Source: Paraburkholderia monticola (GTDB taxonomy: Bacteria; Pseudomonadota; Gammaproteobacteria; Burkholderiales; Burkholderiaceae). Taken from it: a stretch of 64,000 nt of DNA. Location of the stretch: positions 124,001-188,000 of the forward strand of contig NZ_LRBG01000007.1 in assembly GCF_001580545.1 (NCBI RefSeq), in the 5' to 3' direction. Below the pieces are notes generated by a model. It was not told the DNA's origin, did not search any database, and saw nothing but the letters and a program-made list of their open reading frames with translations. Every line of letters begins with the position of its first letter. Position 1 is the first letter of the stretch. Shown here one piece after another: positions 18,669 through 26,852 of the stretch. A program made the translations under genes and the position numbers.

Positions 18669-19490
18669 TCAGGAGCCGATGAATTCGAGCAGGTCGGCGT
18701 TGACCTTGTCGGCCTCGACCGTGCACATGCCGTGCTGGCCACCCGGATAGACCTTCAGCGTCGCGTTCTTGACGATCTTCGCGGTCTGTCGGCCGGCCGC
18801 GTCGATCGGCACGATCTGGTCGTCGTCGCCGTGCAGCACCAGGGTCGGCACGTCGATCTTCTTCAGGTCTTCGGTGTAGTCGACTTCGGAGAACTGCTTG
18901 ATGCAGTCGTACAGCCCCTTGATCGACCCAGCCATGCCTTGCCGCCAGAACGAATCGATCACGCCCTGAGACACCTTCGCGCCCTCCCGGTTGTAGCCGT
19001 AGAACGGCACGGCCAGATCCTTGAAGAACTGCGAGCGATCGTCGAGCACGCCCTTGCGAATGCCATCGAACACGTCGATCGGCAGGCCGAGCGGATTGTC
19101 CGCGGTCTTCAGCATCAGCGGCGGCACCGCGCCGATCAGCACGGCCTTCGCGACGCGCCCCGTGCCATGCCGGCCGATGTAATGCGCGACTTCACCGCCG
19201 CCCGTCGAATGGCCGACCAGCGTCGCGTCCTGCAGATCGAGATGTTCGATCAGCGCGGCAAGATCGTCGGCATAGGTGTCCATCTCGTTGCCGTCCCACG
19301 GCTGCTCCGAGCGGCCATGACCGCGACGGTCGTGCGCGATCACGCGAAAGCCCTTGCTGCCGAGAAACAGCATCTGCGCATCCCAGGCATCGGCGGTGAG
19401 CGGCCAGCCGTGCGAAAACACGACCGGGCGACCCTTGCCCCAGTCCTTGTAGAAAATCGCGGTACCGTCTTTCGTCCTGATCGTGCTCAT
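18669..19490 (-). CDS. Alpha/beta hydrolase, cofactor-free haloperoxidase/arylesterase type
   Basis: A 273-residue alpha/beta hydrolase close to the non-heme chloroperoxidase and aryl esterase group. The nucleophile Ser95 is in GHSTGGGE, the likely acid Asp224 in HGDDDQIVP and the base His253 in GGQHGMC. The HGWP segment at 28-31 provides the oxyanion hole, and [11 protein letters not shown] is a typical strand-turn. There is no signal peptide, so it is cytoplasmic. Such enzymes hydrolyse esters and can form peracids with H2O2; the physiological substrate is unknown. It is monocistronic and not obviously tied to the sugar-acid genes. Confidence 0.9.
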   Translation of the reverse strand: MSTIRTKDGTAIFYKDWGKGRPVVFSHGWPLTADAWDAQMLFLGSKGFRVIAHDRRGHGRSEQPWDGNEMDTYADDLAALIEHLDLQDATLVGHSTGGGEVAHYIGRHGTGRVAKAVLIGAVPPLMLKTADNPLGLPIDVFDGIRKGVLDDRSQFFKDLAVPFYGYNREGAKVSQGVIDSFWRQGMAGSIKGLYDCIKQFSEVDYTEDLKKIDVPTLVLHGDDDQIVPIDAAGRQTAKIVKNATLKVYPGGQHGMCTVEADKVNADLLEFIGS

Positions 19491-20044
19491 CTGCTGACTC
19501 CTTGTGGATGAAGTCTGCCGTTGCCGGCAGGTGGATGAAGCGGAAGCTGTTCACGAAGCATGCGCGCGACGCATGACAGAACGCCGTGCGGATAAGGCAA
19601 TGGATAACGGAAACCATGGAAACGGCCGGCGTGATCGGCGTGCGGTAAGTCGCTATTGAGCCATGCCGATGGGAAATAACCGCGCCGATGACACCATCAA
19701 TAACGAGCCAATACGATTTACGCAATACCACCGAATGCGAAACGAACGGCGCATGGACAATGCGCGACAAAACCGATTGCTGCAGCGCGGTCGATTGCCG
19801 CAGCGAATGTCACGACCCGCACGCGGCCGCACCGCCGCCGACCAAAGAAACTTGATACTCATCAACGGCTTGCCAAACCGATAAACGTCTTTCGCATAAA
19901 ACAAGGCGGTTTATTGACGCACATCGCATTGCAACACATTTTCCATCGATCCCCTACTCTTGCGCCATCTGCCCCGCGCAGTGCGCACCGACATCGGTCG
20001 ACGCGCGTAAGTCCGTTCACGCGGTCATCACGCACAACAGGATC
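19491..20044. other. 554-bp intergenic region between the hydrolase and cioA
   Basis: No gene is supported; small frames on both strands lack ribosome sites. The region must carry the divergent promoters of the hydrolase and the oxidase operon. A TTGACG (19914-19919) about 130 bp before cioA is a possible -35 element, but no good -10 follows. Confidence 0.5.
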
Positions 20045-21469
20045 ATGAACTCCGCACTATCGGCATTCGATCTCGCTCGCATTCAATTCGCGTTCACCGT
20101 TTCTTTCCACATTGTTTTTCCCGCACTCAGCATCGGTCTGGCCAGTTTCATTGCCGTTCTCGAATGGCGTTGGCTGAAAACCGGCAAGGCGTACTACAAA
20201 GATCTTTGTCTGTTCTGGTCGAAGATCTTCGCAGTGGCCTTCGGCATGGGCGTCGTCTCCGGCGTCGTGATGAGCTATCAGTTCGGCACCAACTGGTCGG
20301 GCTTTTCGAGTTTCGCCGGGCCCATCACCGGACCGCTCCTGATGTACGAGGTGATGACCGCGTTCTTTCTCGAAGCGGGCTTCCTCGGCATCATGCTGTT
20401 CGGCTGGCAACGCGTGAGTCCGCGCGCGCATTTCGGCGCGACGCTGATGGTCGCGATCGGCACGCTGATCTCGACTTTCTGGATTCTCGCGTCCAATAGC
20501 TGGATGCAAACGCCGCAGGGCTTCGAGGTCGTCGACGGTCATGTCGTGCCGCTCGACTGGTTCAAGATCATCTTCAATCCGTCGTTCCCGTACCGGCTCG
20601 CGCATATGGCGCTCGCGGCGTTCATCGTCGCGGGGCTGGTGGTCGCGGCAGTCGGCGCGTGGCATCTGCTGCGCGGCCGGCGCGATCCGGCCGTGAAGAA
20701 AATGTTCTCGATGGCGCTTTGGCTGCTGCTGATCCTCACGCCGATCCAGGCATTCGTCGGCGATCAGCACGGCCTGAATACGCGCCAGTATCAGCCGGCC
20801 AAGATCGCGGCGATCGAAGGCTTGTGGGACACCGAGAAAGGCGGCACCGCGCTGAACCTGTTCGGCATCCCCGACATGAAGGCGGAAACCACGCGCTACG
20901 CGGTGTCGATTCCCCACCTCGGTAGCCTGATCCTCACGCATAGCTGGGACGGCGAAATCCGCGGCCTGAAGGAATTCCCGCCGCAGGACCGCCCCGATTC
21001 CACCGTCGTGTTCTGGAGCTTCCGCATCATGGCGGGCCTCGGCGTGCTGATGATCGCGATGTCGATCGCGGCCTGGGTGCTGCGCCGCCGCGGGCGTCTG
21101 TTCGAAGCGAAGTGGTTCCAGCGCCTGTGCGTCGCGATGGGGCCGAGCGGCTTCATCACGCTGCTGGCCGGCTGGGTCACCACCGAAGCGGGCCGCCAGC
21201 CGTGGGTCGTGTACGGCGTGATGCGCACCTCGCAAGCGGTGTCGCCGCTGAGCACGCAGCAGGTCGGTCTGTCGCTGATGACGTTCGTGCTCGTCTACTT
21301 CCTCGTGTTCGGCACCGGCATCTACTACATGCTGAAGCTGATGCGCTCGGGCCCCGCGCTGCCAGGCGGCAAGCCGCACGACACGGCGCACGGCCTATCG
21401 CAACCGTCGCTCGCGCAGAGCGCGCGCCGGCCGCTGTCCGCCGCCGATCAGATGATCGACGCCGTCTAA
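20045..21469 (+). CDS. cioA: Cytochrome bd-type ubiquinol oxidase subunit I (CIO type)
   Basis: A 474-residue integral membrane subunit that binds quinol and haems and reduces O2 to water. Visible features include the helix-1 His22 (TVSFHIVFPALSIG), RLAHMALAAF with the helix His, and GWVTTEAGRQPWVVYGVMRT, a hallmark of subunit I. The loop after helix 6 is short, as in cyanide-insensitive CIO oxidases rather than long-Q-loop CydA. It starts ATG 20045 and is followed 21 bp later by cioB. Such oxidases serve at low oxygen or when haem-copper oxidases are inhibited. Confidence 0.96.
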   Translation: MNSALSAFDLARIQFAFTVSFHIVFPALSIGLASFIAVLEWRWLKTGKAYYKDLCLFWSKIFAVAFGMGVVSGVVMSYQFGTNWSGFSSFAGPITGPLLMYEVMTAFFLEAGFLGIMLFGWQRVSPRAHFGATLMVAIGTLISTFWILASNSWMQTPQGFEVVDGHVVPLDWFKIIFNPSFPYRLAHMALAAFIVAGLVVAAVGAWHLLRGRRDPAVKKMFSMALWLLLILTPIQAFVGDQHGLNTRQYQPAKIAAIEGLWDTEKGGTALNLFGIPDMKAETTRYAVSIPHLGSLILTHSWDGEIRGLKEFPPQDRPDSTVVFWSFRIMAGLGVLMIAMSIAAWVLRRRGRLFEAKWFQRLCVAMGPSGFITLLAGWVTTEAGRQPWVVYGVMRTSQAVSPLSTQQVGLSLMTFVLVYFLVFGTGIYYMLKLMRSGPALPGGKPHDTAHGLSQPSLAQSARRPLSAADQMIDAV

Positions 21470-21490
21470 CCACGATTCGAGAGAAACCAA

Positions 21491-22495
21491 ATGGACGTAA
21501 CCGTCGTATGGGCCGCGATCATCGCGCTGGGCCTTTTCATGTACGTCGTGCTGGACGGCTTCGACCTCGGCATCGGCATCGTCTTCCCGTTCTTTCCCGA
21601 TGAAAAGGAACGCGACCTGATGATGAACACGGTCGCGCCGGTGTGGGACGGCAACGAAACCTGGCTCGTGCTCGGCGGGGCCGCGCTGTTCGCGGTGTTT
21701 CCGGTCGTCTACTCGACCGTGCTGTCGGCGCTCTATCTGCCGCTCGTCTTCATGCTCGTGTGCCTGATCTTTCGCGGCGTGTCGTTCGAGATCCGCGCGA
21801 AGTCGCGTCGCACGAAGCATCTGTGGGATCTCGCGTTCATCGGCGGCTCGGCCGGTGCGGCGTTCTTCCAGGGCAGCGTGCTCGGCGCCTTCCTGCAAGG
21901 CATCCCGGTCGTCGATGGCGCCTATGCCGGCGGCGCGTTCGGCTGGCTCACGCCGTTCAGTCTGCTGACGGGCCTCGGGCTCGTCGCGACCTACGCGCTG
22001 CTCGGCTGCTGCTGGCTGATCGCGAAGACCGAGGGCGATCTGCAGCGGCGGCTGCATCGCGTCGTCTGGCCGCTCACGCTGGTGCTGCTCGGCTTCATCG
22101 CCCTCGTGAGCCTTTGGACGCCGCTGATGGACGCGGGCATCGCGCAACGCTGGTTCCATGACGGGATCTTCCACCGTCTGTTGCCGGTGCCGTTCCTCGT
22201 CGCGATCTGCGCGTTCTTCATGCATCGCGCGGTGCGCGCGCGCCATCACAACACGCCGTTCGTGCTTGCGCTGGCGCTCGTGCTGCTCGGCTATCTCGGG
22301 CTGCTCGTGAGCCTGTGGCCGTACGCGATTCCGTCGAGCATCACGCTATGGGAAGCCGCCGCGCCGCGCACGAGCCAGACGTTCACGCTGGCCGGTGCGG
22401 CGGTGATCCTGCCGATCATCGTCGCGTACACGACGATGGGTTACTGGGTCTTTCGCGGCAAGGTGCGTCATGGCGACCAACATCACTATCACTGA
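21491..22495 (+). CDS. cioB: Cytochrome bd-type ubiquinol oxidase subunit II (CIO type)
   Basis: A 334-residue membrane subunit with eight or nine helices. It opens with ALGLFMYVVLDGFDLGIGIVFPF and contains APVWDGNETWLVLGGAALFAVFP, both diagnostic of CydB/CioB. It forms the structural partner of subunit I. Its last 26 bp overlap a small gene in another frame (22470-22625), indicating translational coupling. Confidence 0.96.
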   Translation: MDVTVVWAAIIALGLFMYVVLDGFDLGIGIVFPFFPDEKERDLMMNTVAPVWDGNETWLVLGGAALFAVFPVVYSTVLSALYLPLVFMLVCLIFRGVSFEIRAKSRRTKHLWDLAFIGGSAGAAFFQGSVLGAFLQGIPVVDGAYAGGAFGWLTPFSLLTGLGLVATYALLGCCWLIAKTEGDLQRRLHRVVWPLTLVLLGFIALVSLWTPLMDAGIAQRWFHDGIFHRLLPVPFLVAICAFFMHRAVRARHHNTPFVLALALVLLGYLGLLVSLWPYAIPSSITLWEAAAPRTSQTFTLAGAAVILPIIVAYTTMGYWVFRGKVRHGDQHHYH

Positions 22496-22625
22496 ACCCC
22501 AAAGCCGCAAACTGCCGGGCTGGCTCTGGTTCATCGCGCTATGGTGCTTCGGCGTGGCCGCGGCGATGTCGCTCGGTTTCGCCTTCAAGCTTCTGATGAA
22601 TGCGACGCTGTTCGCGGTCAGATAG
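22470..22625 (+). CDS. DUF2474-type small membrane subunit of the cytochrome bd oxidase
   Basis: A 51-residue protein beginning MATNITITEP and ending MNATLFAVR, starting inside the last codons of cioB. A polar N-terminus of about 15 residues is followed by one hydrophobic helix (GWLWFIALWCFGVAAAMSL...). Size, position and the W-rich helix match DUF2474 proteins found after cioAB, which are the counterpart of CydX in other bd oxidases and probably stabilise the complex. The start overlaps cioB by 26 bp and there is no separate promoter. Short length makes the family call less certain than the gene itself. Confidence 0.8.
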   Translation: MATNITITEPQSRKLPGWLWFIALWCFGVAAAMSLGFAFKLLMNATLFAVR

Positions 22626-22818
22626 CGGCGCGCGAACCGACATCGATCCGCTGCGCATAAGCGGCCGGATCGCGCGCGCAAGCGCTTAAAAAACGGCGCG
22701 CGCGGCTCGTCTACCTAGCAAGCCGGAACCTCTGCGCGGGAGACCTGCCTTATCATCACGAAGCGCATAGAACGAGACCGGCAGCCCTCAACGGACAGGC
22801 GCGACTCGCGGAGACATC

Positions 22819-23583
22819 ATGAAGTTTCTTGTAGCCGACGACCATGAACTGATCCGGCAAGGCGTCAAAGGGATGCTGCGCGGCTTCGATCCCGACGCCC
22901 AGTTCGACGAAGCCGACAGTTGGGAAACCCTCGCGAGCGCGGCGCGCCCCGACGCGAATCACGATCTGGCGATCGTCGATCTGCATATGCCGGGCATGAG
23001 CGGCGCGAGGTCGCTCGAAACGCTGCTGAAGGCGAACCCGGCGTTGCCGGTCGTCGTGCTGTCCGCGGAGGAATCGCCCGACGAGATGCGCGCGGTGCTC
23101 GCGGCCGGCGCGCTCGGCTTCGTGCCGAAGCGCCAGCCCGCCAGCGTGATGCTGAAGGCAATCGAACTGGTGTTGTCCGGCGGTGCTTATGTGCCGATGG
23201 AAGCGCTGAGTCTGCTCGGCACGCGCGAGACGCAAGCGGCCGGCTGCGCGGGGGCCGATGCCGAGGGCTCGGCTGGCGTGTCGGCGCAAGCCGGGCGCGC
23301 GGCGGGTCCGGGCAGCGCCTCACAGACCGAACCGCTGACGCTGGTGCCCTCGCTGCAACCGCACCAGCAGCATCTGCTGGAGAACCTCTCCCCACGTCAG
23401 CAGGACATCATGCGGCTCGTGCATCGCGGCTGGACCAACAAGATGATCGCGCGCGAGCTCGGTGTCGCCGAAGGCACGGTGAAGGTCCATCTGTCGGTGA
23501 TCTTTCGGGCGCTCGGCGTGCACAACCGCTCGACCGCGATCGCGGTGATCAATGGATGGTTGGAGGCGGGGAAGACGTTGTAG
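22819..23583 (+). CDS. LuxR/NarL-family response regulator
   Basis: A 254-residue two-component regulator. The receiver domain (1-125) has acidic pocket residues in VADDHEL, phosphoacceptor Asp54 in LAIVDLHMPGMSG and the conserved Lys in FVPKRQ. A 60-residue Ala/Gly-rich linker leads to a C-terminal LuxR helix-turn-helix (LSPRQQDIMRLVHRGWTNKMIARELGVAEGTVKVHLS). The gene faces the hybrid kinase at 23549-25396, and the two coding ends overlap by 35 bp, so they are the likely cognate pair. Targets are unknown; the cio operon lies 190 bp upstream and is one candidate. Confidence 0.93.
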   Translation: MKFLVADDHELIRQGVKGMLRGFDPDAQFDEADSWETLASAARPDANHDLAIVDLHMPGMSGARSLETLLKANPALPVVVLSAEESPDEMRAVLAAGALGFVPKRQPASVMLKAIELVLSGGAYVPMEALSLLGTRETQAAGCAGADAEGSAGVSAQAGRAAGPGSASQTEPLTLVPSLQPHQQHLLENLSPRQQDIMRLVHRGWTNKMIARELGVAEGTVKVHLSVIFRALGVHNRSTAIAVINGWLEAGKTL

Positions 23584-25396
23584 CGCCTTGCGCCGCGCCG
23601 TCCCCCTGCACCGCCGCGCCCGCCGGCCGCCCCTCGTCGATCGCCTGCTGCCACAGCATCTCCAGCGTGCGCCGCAAGCGCGCCGGCGTCACCGGCTTGT
23701 GCAGCACTGGAATCCCCTGCAACGCGAGCGCCGTCAGCTCGGCCGATGCCATGTCGCCCGTAATTAGCACCGTCACCACATGGTCGTGCCCTTCTCGCGC
23801 GAGCGCGCCGCGCAGCGCGCTGAGCGCCTGCGCGCCGGTGCGACGATTGGCGAGCTGGTAGTCGCACAGCACCGCGTCGGGCACGAAGCCGTCCGCGAGC
23901 GCGGCGAGCGCCTCGGCTTCGTCGCGCGCGCCGCGCACGGCGCAGCCCCAACGCTCGAGCAGACTCGCGAGCCCTTCCAGTATCGACGGATCGTCGTCGA
24001 TGCACAGCACGCGCCGCCCCAGAGCGGCCGGGCCGCCCGCAACCGAGTCGTTCAGACTCGCCACGATCCCGCTCGCATCGCCCGCCTGCACCGCAAAGCG
24101 GAACACCGAGCCGCGTCCCGGCGCCGAGCGCAGCTGCAACTCGCCGCCGAGCAGGCCGACGAGCCGCTTGACGGTCGGCAGCCCGAGCCCGTGGCCCTGG
24201 CGCGCGTCGCGCTGCGGATTCTCGACCTGATAGAACTCCTCGAAAATACGCTCGTGCTCTTCCGGCGCAATGCCGACGCCCGAATCGCGCACCTCGATAT
24301 AGCCGCCATTCGGTCGACCCGCGCGTCGCAAGCCGAGCCAGATCGCCCCTTGCTCGGTATAACGCACCGCGTTCGACAGCAGATTGCTCAGCACCCGCTC
24401 CAGTAGCACCGGATCGTCGTAGACGATCATCGAAGTCGGCGCGATACGCAGTGCGAGCCCCTTCGCCGCAGCCTGCGGACGATACTGGCTGCCGACCCGC
24501 TCGAACAGCTCGGCAAGCCGGAAGTGCAAACGGATCACCTGGGTCACGCCGCTTTCGAGCCGCGCGAGATCGAGCACCTGGTTGAACAGCTCGTTGAGCG
24601 CCTCGACGTTGTAGACGATATGCCCGGCGGTTTTCGCGTGTTGCGCGGGCGTCGCCGCCGGATCGTTCAGGGCCGCCGCCAGCAGGCCGATCGCATGCAG
24701 CGGCTGACGCAGATCGTGGCTTGCCGCCGCGAAAAACCGCGTCTTCGCGAGGCTCGCCTCTTCGGCGACACGCTTTTGCGCGGCAAGCGATTCCGCGAGG
24801 TACTGCTGATCCACGCGCGCCTGCACGACCTGCCGGAACAGCTTGCGATAACTCATCGCGTAGACGTTGATCGCGCAGAAGAAGAACGCGAGCACGATCG
24901 CGAGAATCGTGCGATCGAACGTGTGGGAGCCGAAGTGCAGCACGATCGACGGCAGCAGCAGGAACGGAATCGACGTCGAAAAATTGAGGAGATCGAAACC
25001 ATTCGACATGAACACGCCGGCCGCGAGCGTCACGAGCATCACGGTATGCAGCAGCGGCAGGTCGGTCTGCGGACTCTGGAACGCGAACCACACCGCGAAG
25101 CCCGGCCCGCTGTACAACAGCACGCCGCGCAGCGCGTGCAGATAGATCCAGTCGCGCGGCGAGACCAGCTTCGGATAGCGCCGATTGCAGATCCACAGCG
25201 CGAGCCCCGCGCAATTGGCGAGCGCGTAAAAAGTGAAGCACGCGATAAAGAGCGGCGGCGAAGGAATATGCGGCCAGTAGATCGCCACGAGCACCGCGAT
25301 CGAAAACCAGTGCGAAAAGAACGCGATCGGGTCCTGCGCGTAGAGCACGCGCACGAGGTCTTCGTCGATGGCACGTTGGATCGGGTCGGCCCGCAT
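23549..25396 (-). CDS. Hybrid sensor histidine kinase with C-terminal receiver
   Basis: A 615-residue membrane kinase. About six helices occupy residues 30-180 with no large periplasmic domain, suggesting a signal sensed in or at the membrane. A coiled linker leads to the H box with His227 (AAASHDLRQPLHAIGLL). The N box (LSNLLSNAVRYT), G1 (DSGVGI) and G2 (GHGLGLPTVKRL) follow. The C-terminal receiver has IDDDPS, the phosphoacceptor Asp in VLCDYQLA and Lys in PVLHKPV. ATG 25394-25396 is chosen where membrane-type sequence begins. It resembles the kinase at 60266 in layout. Confidence 0.93.
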   Translation of the reverse strand: MRADPIQRAIDEDLVRVLYAQDPIAFFSHWFSIAVLVAIYWPHIPSPPLFIACFTFYALANCAGLALWICNRRYPKLVSPRDWIYLHALRGVLLYSGPGFAVWFAFQSPQTDLPLLHTVMLVTLAAGVFMSNGFDLLNFSTSIPFLLLPSIVLHFGSHTFDRTILAIVLAFFFCAINVYAMSYRKLFRQVVQARVDQQYLAESLAAQKRVAEEASLAKTRFFAAASHDLRQPLHAIGLLAAALNDPAATPAQHAKTAGHIVYNVEALNELFNQVLDLARLESGVTQVIRLHFRLAELFERVGSQYRPQAAAKGLALRIAPTSMIVYDDPVLLERVLSNLLSNAVRYTEQGAIWLGLRRAGRPNGGYIEVRDSGVGIAPEEHERIFEEFYQVENPQRDARQGHGLGLPTVKRLVGLLGGELQLRSAPGRGSVFRFAVQAGDASGIVASLNDSVAGGPAALGRRVLCIDDDPSILEGLASLLERWGCAVRGARDEAEALAALADGFVPDAVLCDYQLANRRTGAQALSALRGALAREGHDHVVTVLITGDMASAELTALALQGIPVLHKPVTPARLRRTLEMLWQQAIDEGRPAGAAVQGDGAAQGATTSSPPPTIH

Positions 25397-25808
25397 GGAG
25401 CGGTCTCCTAAGTCGATCGGCGCTGGAGCAAGGCTCCGACTCCGATCCCACGCAGTTTGTCGCGGCGGGGCCTTGCAACTCCGCTGGGGCGAAGCACTGA
25501 CCAAGCGCCGGCGCACCGGCGCTCCGGCGCTCCGGCGGAACCGCGGGTCGAACCGGGCGACGCGACACGCCGCCCGCGCGGCTCATTCTACGGCGAATGC
25601 CTTACCTTCAGACGAATAGTCAGCAATCCGTCAGAAGGTTTACCCGGCAGTTTACCCATCAGCTAACACTTAATCCATATAGGCGAAGGCGTTGCCGCGA
25701 CCCATACTGAATTCACGTTTCAGCGCGGCACTTCAGACTCCTTCCCTCGCCTCGCGGCCTACACGCCGCGGGCCACCGCGCTCCTCGCCAACCGTGATGG
25801 AGGTTTCC
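25397..25808. other. 412-bp divergent region before the kinase and the sigma-like gene
   Basis: No gene is supported. Two direct copies of GTTTACCC (25638-25645 and 25650-25657) are spaced 12 bases apart start to start, roughly one helical turn, which is a layout used by activators. The frame of the next gene extends into this region, but its strong ribosome site is at 25799-25803. Confidence 0.45.
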
Positions 25809-26600
25809 ATGGGCGCAGTCCCGAGCTACGAGTTCGCCCGCCAACTCGACGACGCGATCCTGCCCGACCTGTGGCGCAGGCGCACCCGGCTGTCCGCCGA
25901 CGAAATGGTGTCGATGGTCGAACTCGTCAAGCGCGCGTTGCGGACCTACCACCCGCTCGAATTGCAGGCGCTCGGCGAGGACAAGGAAGAACTGGTCGCA
26001 CAGTTCATCTATGCGAAGGTGCTGCGCCTCGCGCCCGGTCACACCGAAACGAACGCGTGCGCCGACAGCGCGCCGTCCAACAGCTACGCCGTGTGCGCGT
26101 ATTTCCGCCGTTACCTGATCGACTGCCTGCGCAGCGCGTGCCATCAGCGCAACGTGTCGATGGAAACCGAGGGCATCGAGCAGGAGATCGATCTGCACGC
26201 GCAAGCGCTCGAAGACCCGGTGCAAAGCATGCTGCTGCAATACGGCCTCGACGAACAGGGCGTGCGGCGCGCGGCGCGCGAGTTCATCGAAGGGCTCGAC
26301 GAGCCGGAGCGGATCGTGCTGGCCGGCAGCCTCGGCTGGTGCTCGGAGGGCAAAGGCGGCCTGTCGGCGGTCGCGGCTCAGCATCGGGTCCCCTCTTATC
26401 ACTATCGCGCCGTCAAACTCGGCGTCACGATGAAAAAGACGGCCGGTGCCGAAGAATTTTCCAACACGAAGATCGGCCGCTGGCTCGCCGACGTGCTCGG
26501 CATCGCGATCGACGTCGACAATCGCGCGGCGATTCTGGTGGCGCTGAATCTGCTCGCGGCGGAATCGATCGATAGTGAATGCAATGAAGTGGCCGCGTAA
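25809..26600 (+). CDS. Sigma-70-like regulatory protein, function not established
   Basis: A 263-residue soluble protein from ATG 25809, six bases after GGAGG. I do not recognise it with certainty. Residues about 85-120 (NSYAVCAYFRRYLIDCLRS) recall sigma region 2. Residues about 165-215 (FIEGLDEPERIVLAGSL ... GLSAVAAQHRVPSYHYRAVKLGV) recall a sigma region 4 helix-turn-helix. A C-terminal helical tail follows. It ends at a strong terminator and lies between a two-component system and the large oxidoreductase, so it may regulate either. It could equally be a sigma-derived protein without polymerase binding. Confidence 0.65.
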   Translation: MGAVPSYEFARQLDDAILPDLWRRRTRLSADEMVSMVELVKRALRTYHPLELQALGEDKEELVAQFIYAKVLRLAPGHTETNACADSAPSNSYAVCAYFRRYLIDCLRSACHQRNVSMETEGIEQEIDLHAQALEDPVQSMLLQYGLDEQGVRRAAREFIEGLDEPERIVLAGSLGWCSEGKGGLSAVAAQHRVPSYHYRAVKLGVTMKKTAGAEEFSNTKIGRWLADVLGIAIDVDNRAAILVALNLLAAESIDSECNEVAA

Positions 26601-26852
26601 TAGTTCGTACAACCAACAGGCCACATAAAAAGCGAACTAAAGGCGCATGCCCAACCGGCCGGCGACACCCGGCAACGGCGGGCCGGACATGCCCCCTGAA
26701 CGTCGCACGCTACGACTCCGGCGCGCCTTCCACGGCGCGCCTTTTTTTGCGCCCATATTCCGCCTACGATAAAAAAGCTGTCGCCGCACGCCGTCTTTGT
26801 TCAGAAGCCGAGCTTCCGTTCCCCGCATCCGATTTCAGACGAGGTGGTCCTG
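26601..26852. other. Intergenic region before the GMC fusion gene
   Basis: About 250 bp holding a terminator (26720-26748) and the promoter area of the fusion gene. Nothing else is seen. Confidence 0.5.
26720..26748 (+). terminator. Intrinsic terminator after the sigma-like gene
   Basis: GGCGCGCC (26720-26727) pairs with GGCGCGCC (26734-26741) around TTCCAC, followed by seven T. Confidence 0.88.

Noticed and set aside
19914..19930. A possible Anr/FNR box (TTGAC-GCAC-ATCGC) before cioA
   Set aside because: Only the left half resembles TTGAT; the right half matches ATCAA poorly, so oxygen control by Anr is not supported.
20057..21391. A 444-residue frame antisense to cioA
   Set aside because: The composition is Arg/His/Gln-rich without hydrophobic cores; cioA on the other strand is unmistakable.
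23397..25586. A 729-residue frame overlapping the hybrid kinase in another frame
   Set aside because: Repetitive Ala/Arg sequence; the kinase frame carries all H, N, G and receiver motifs.
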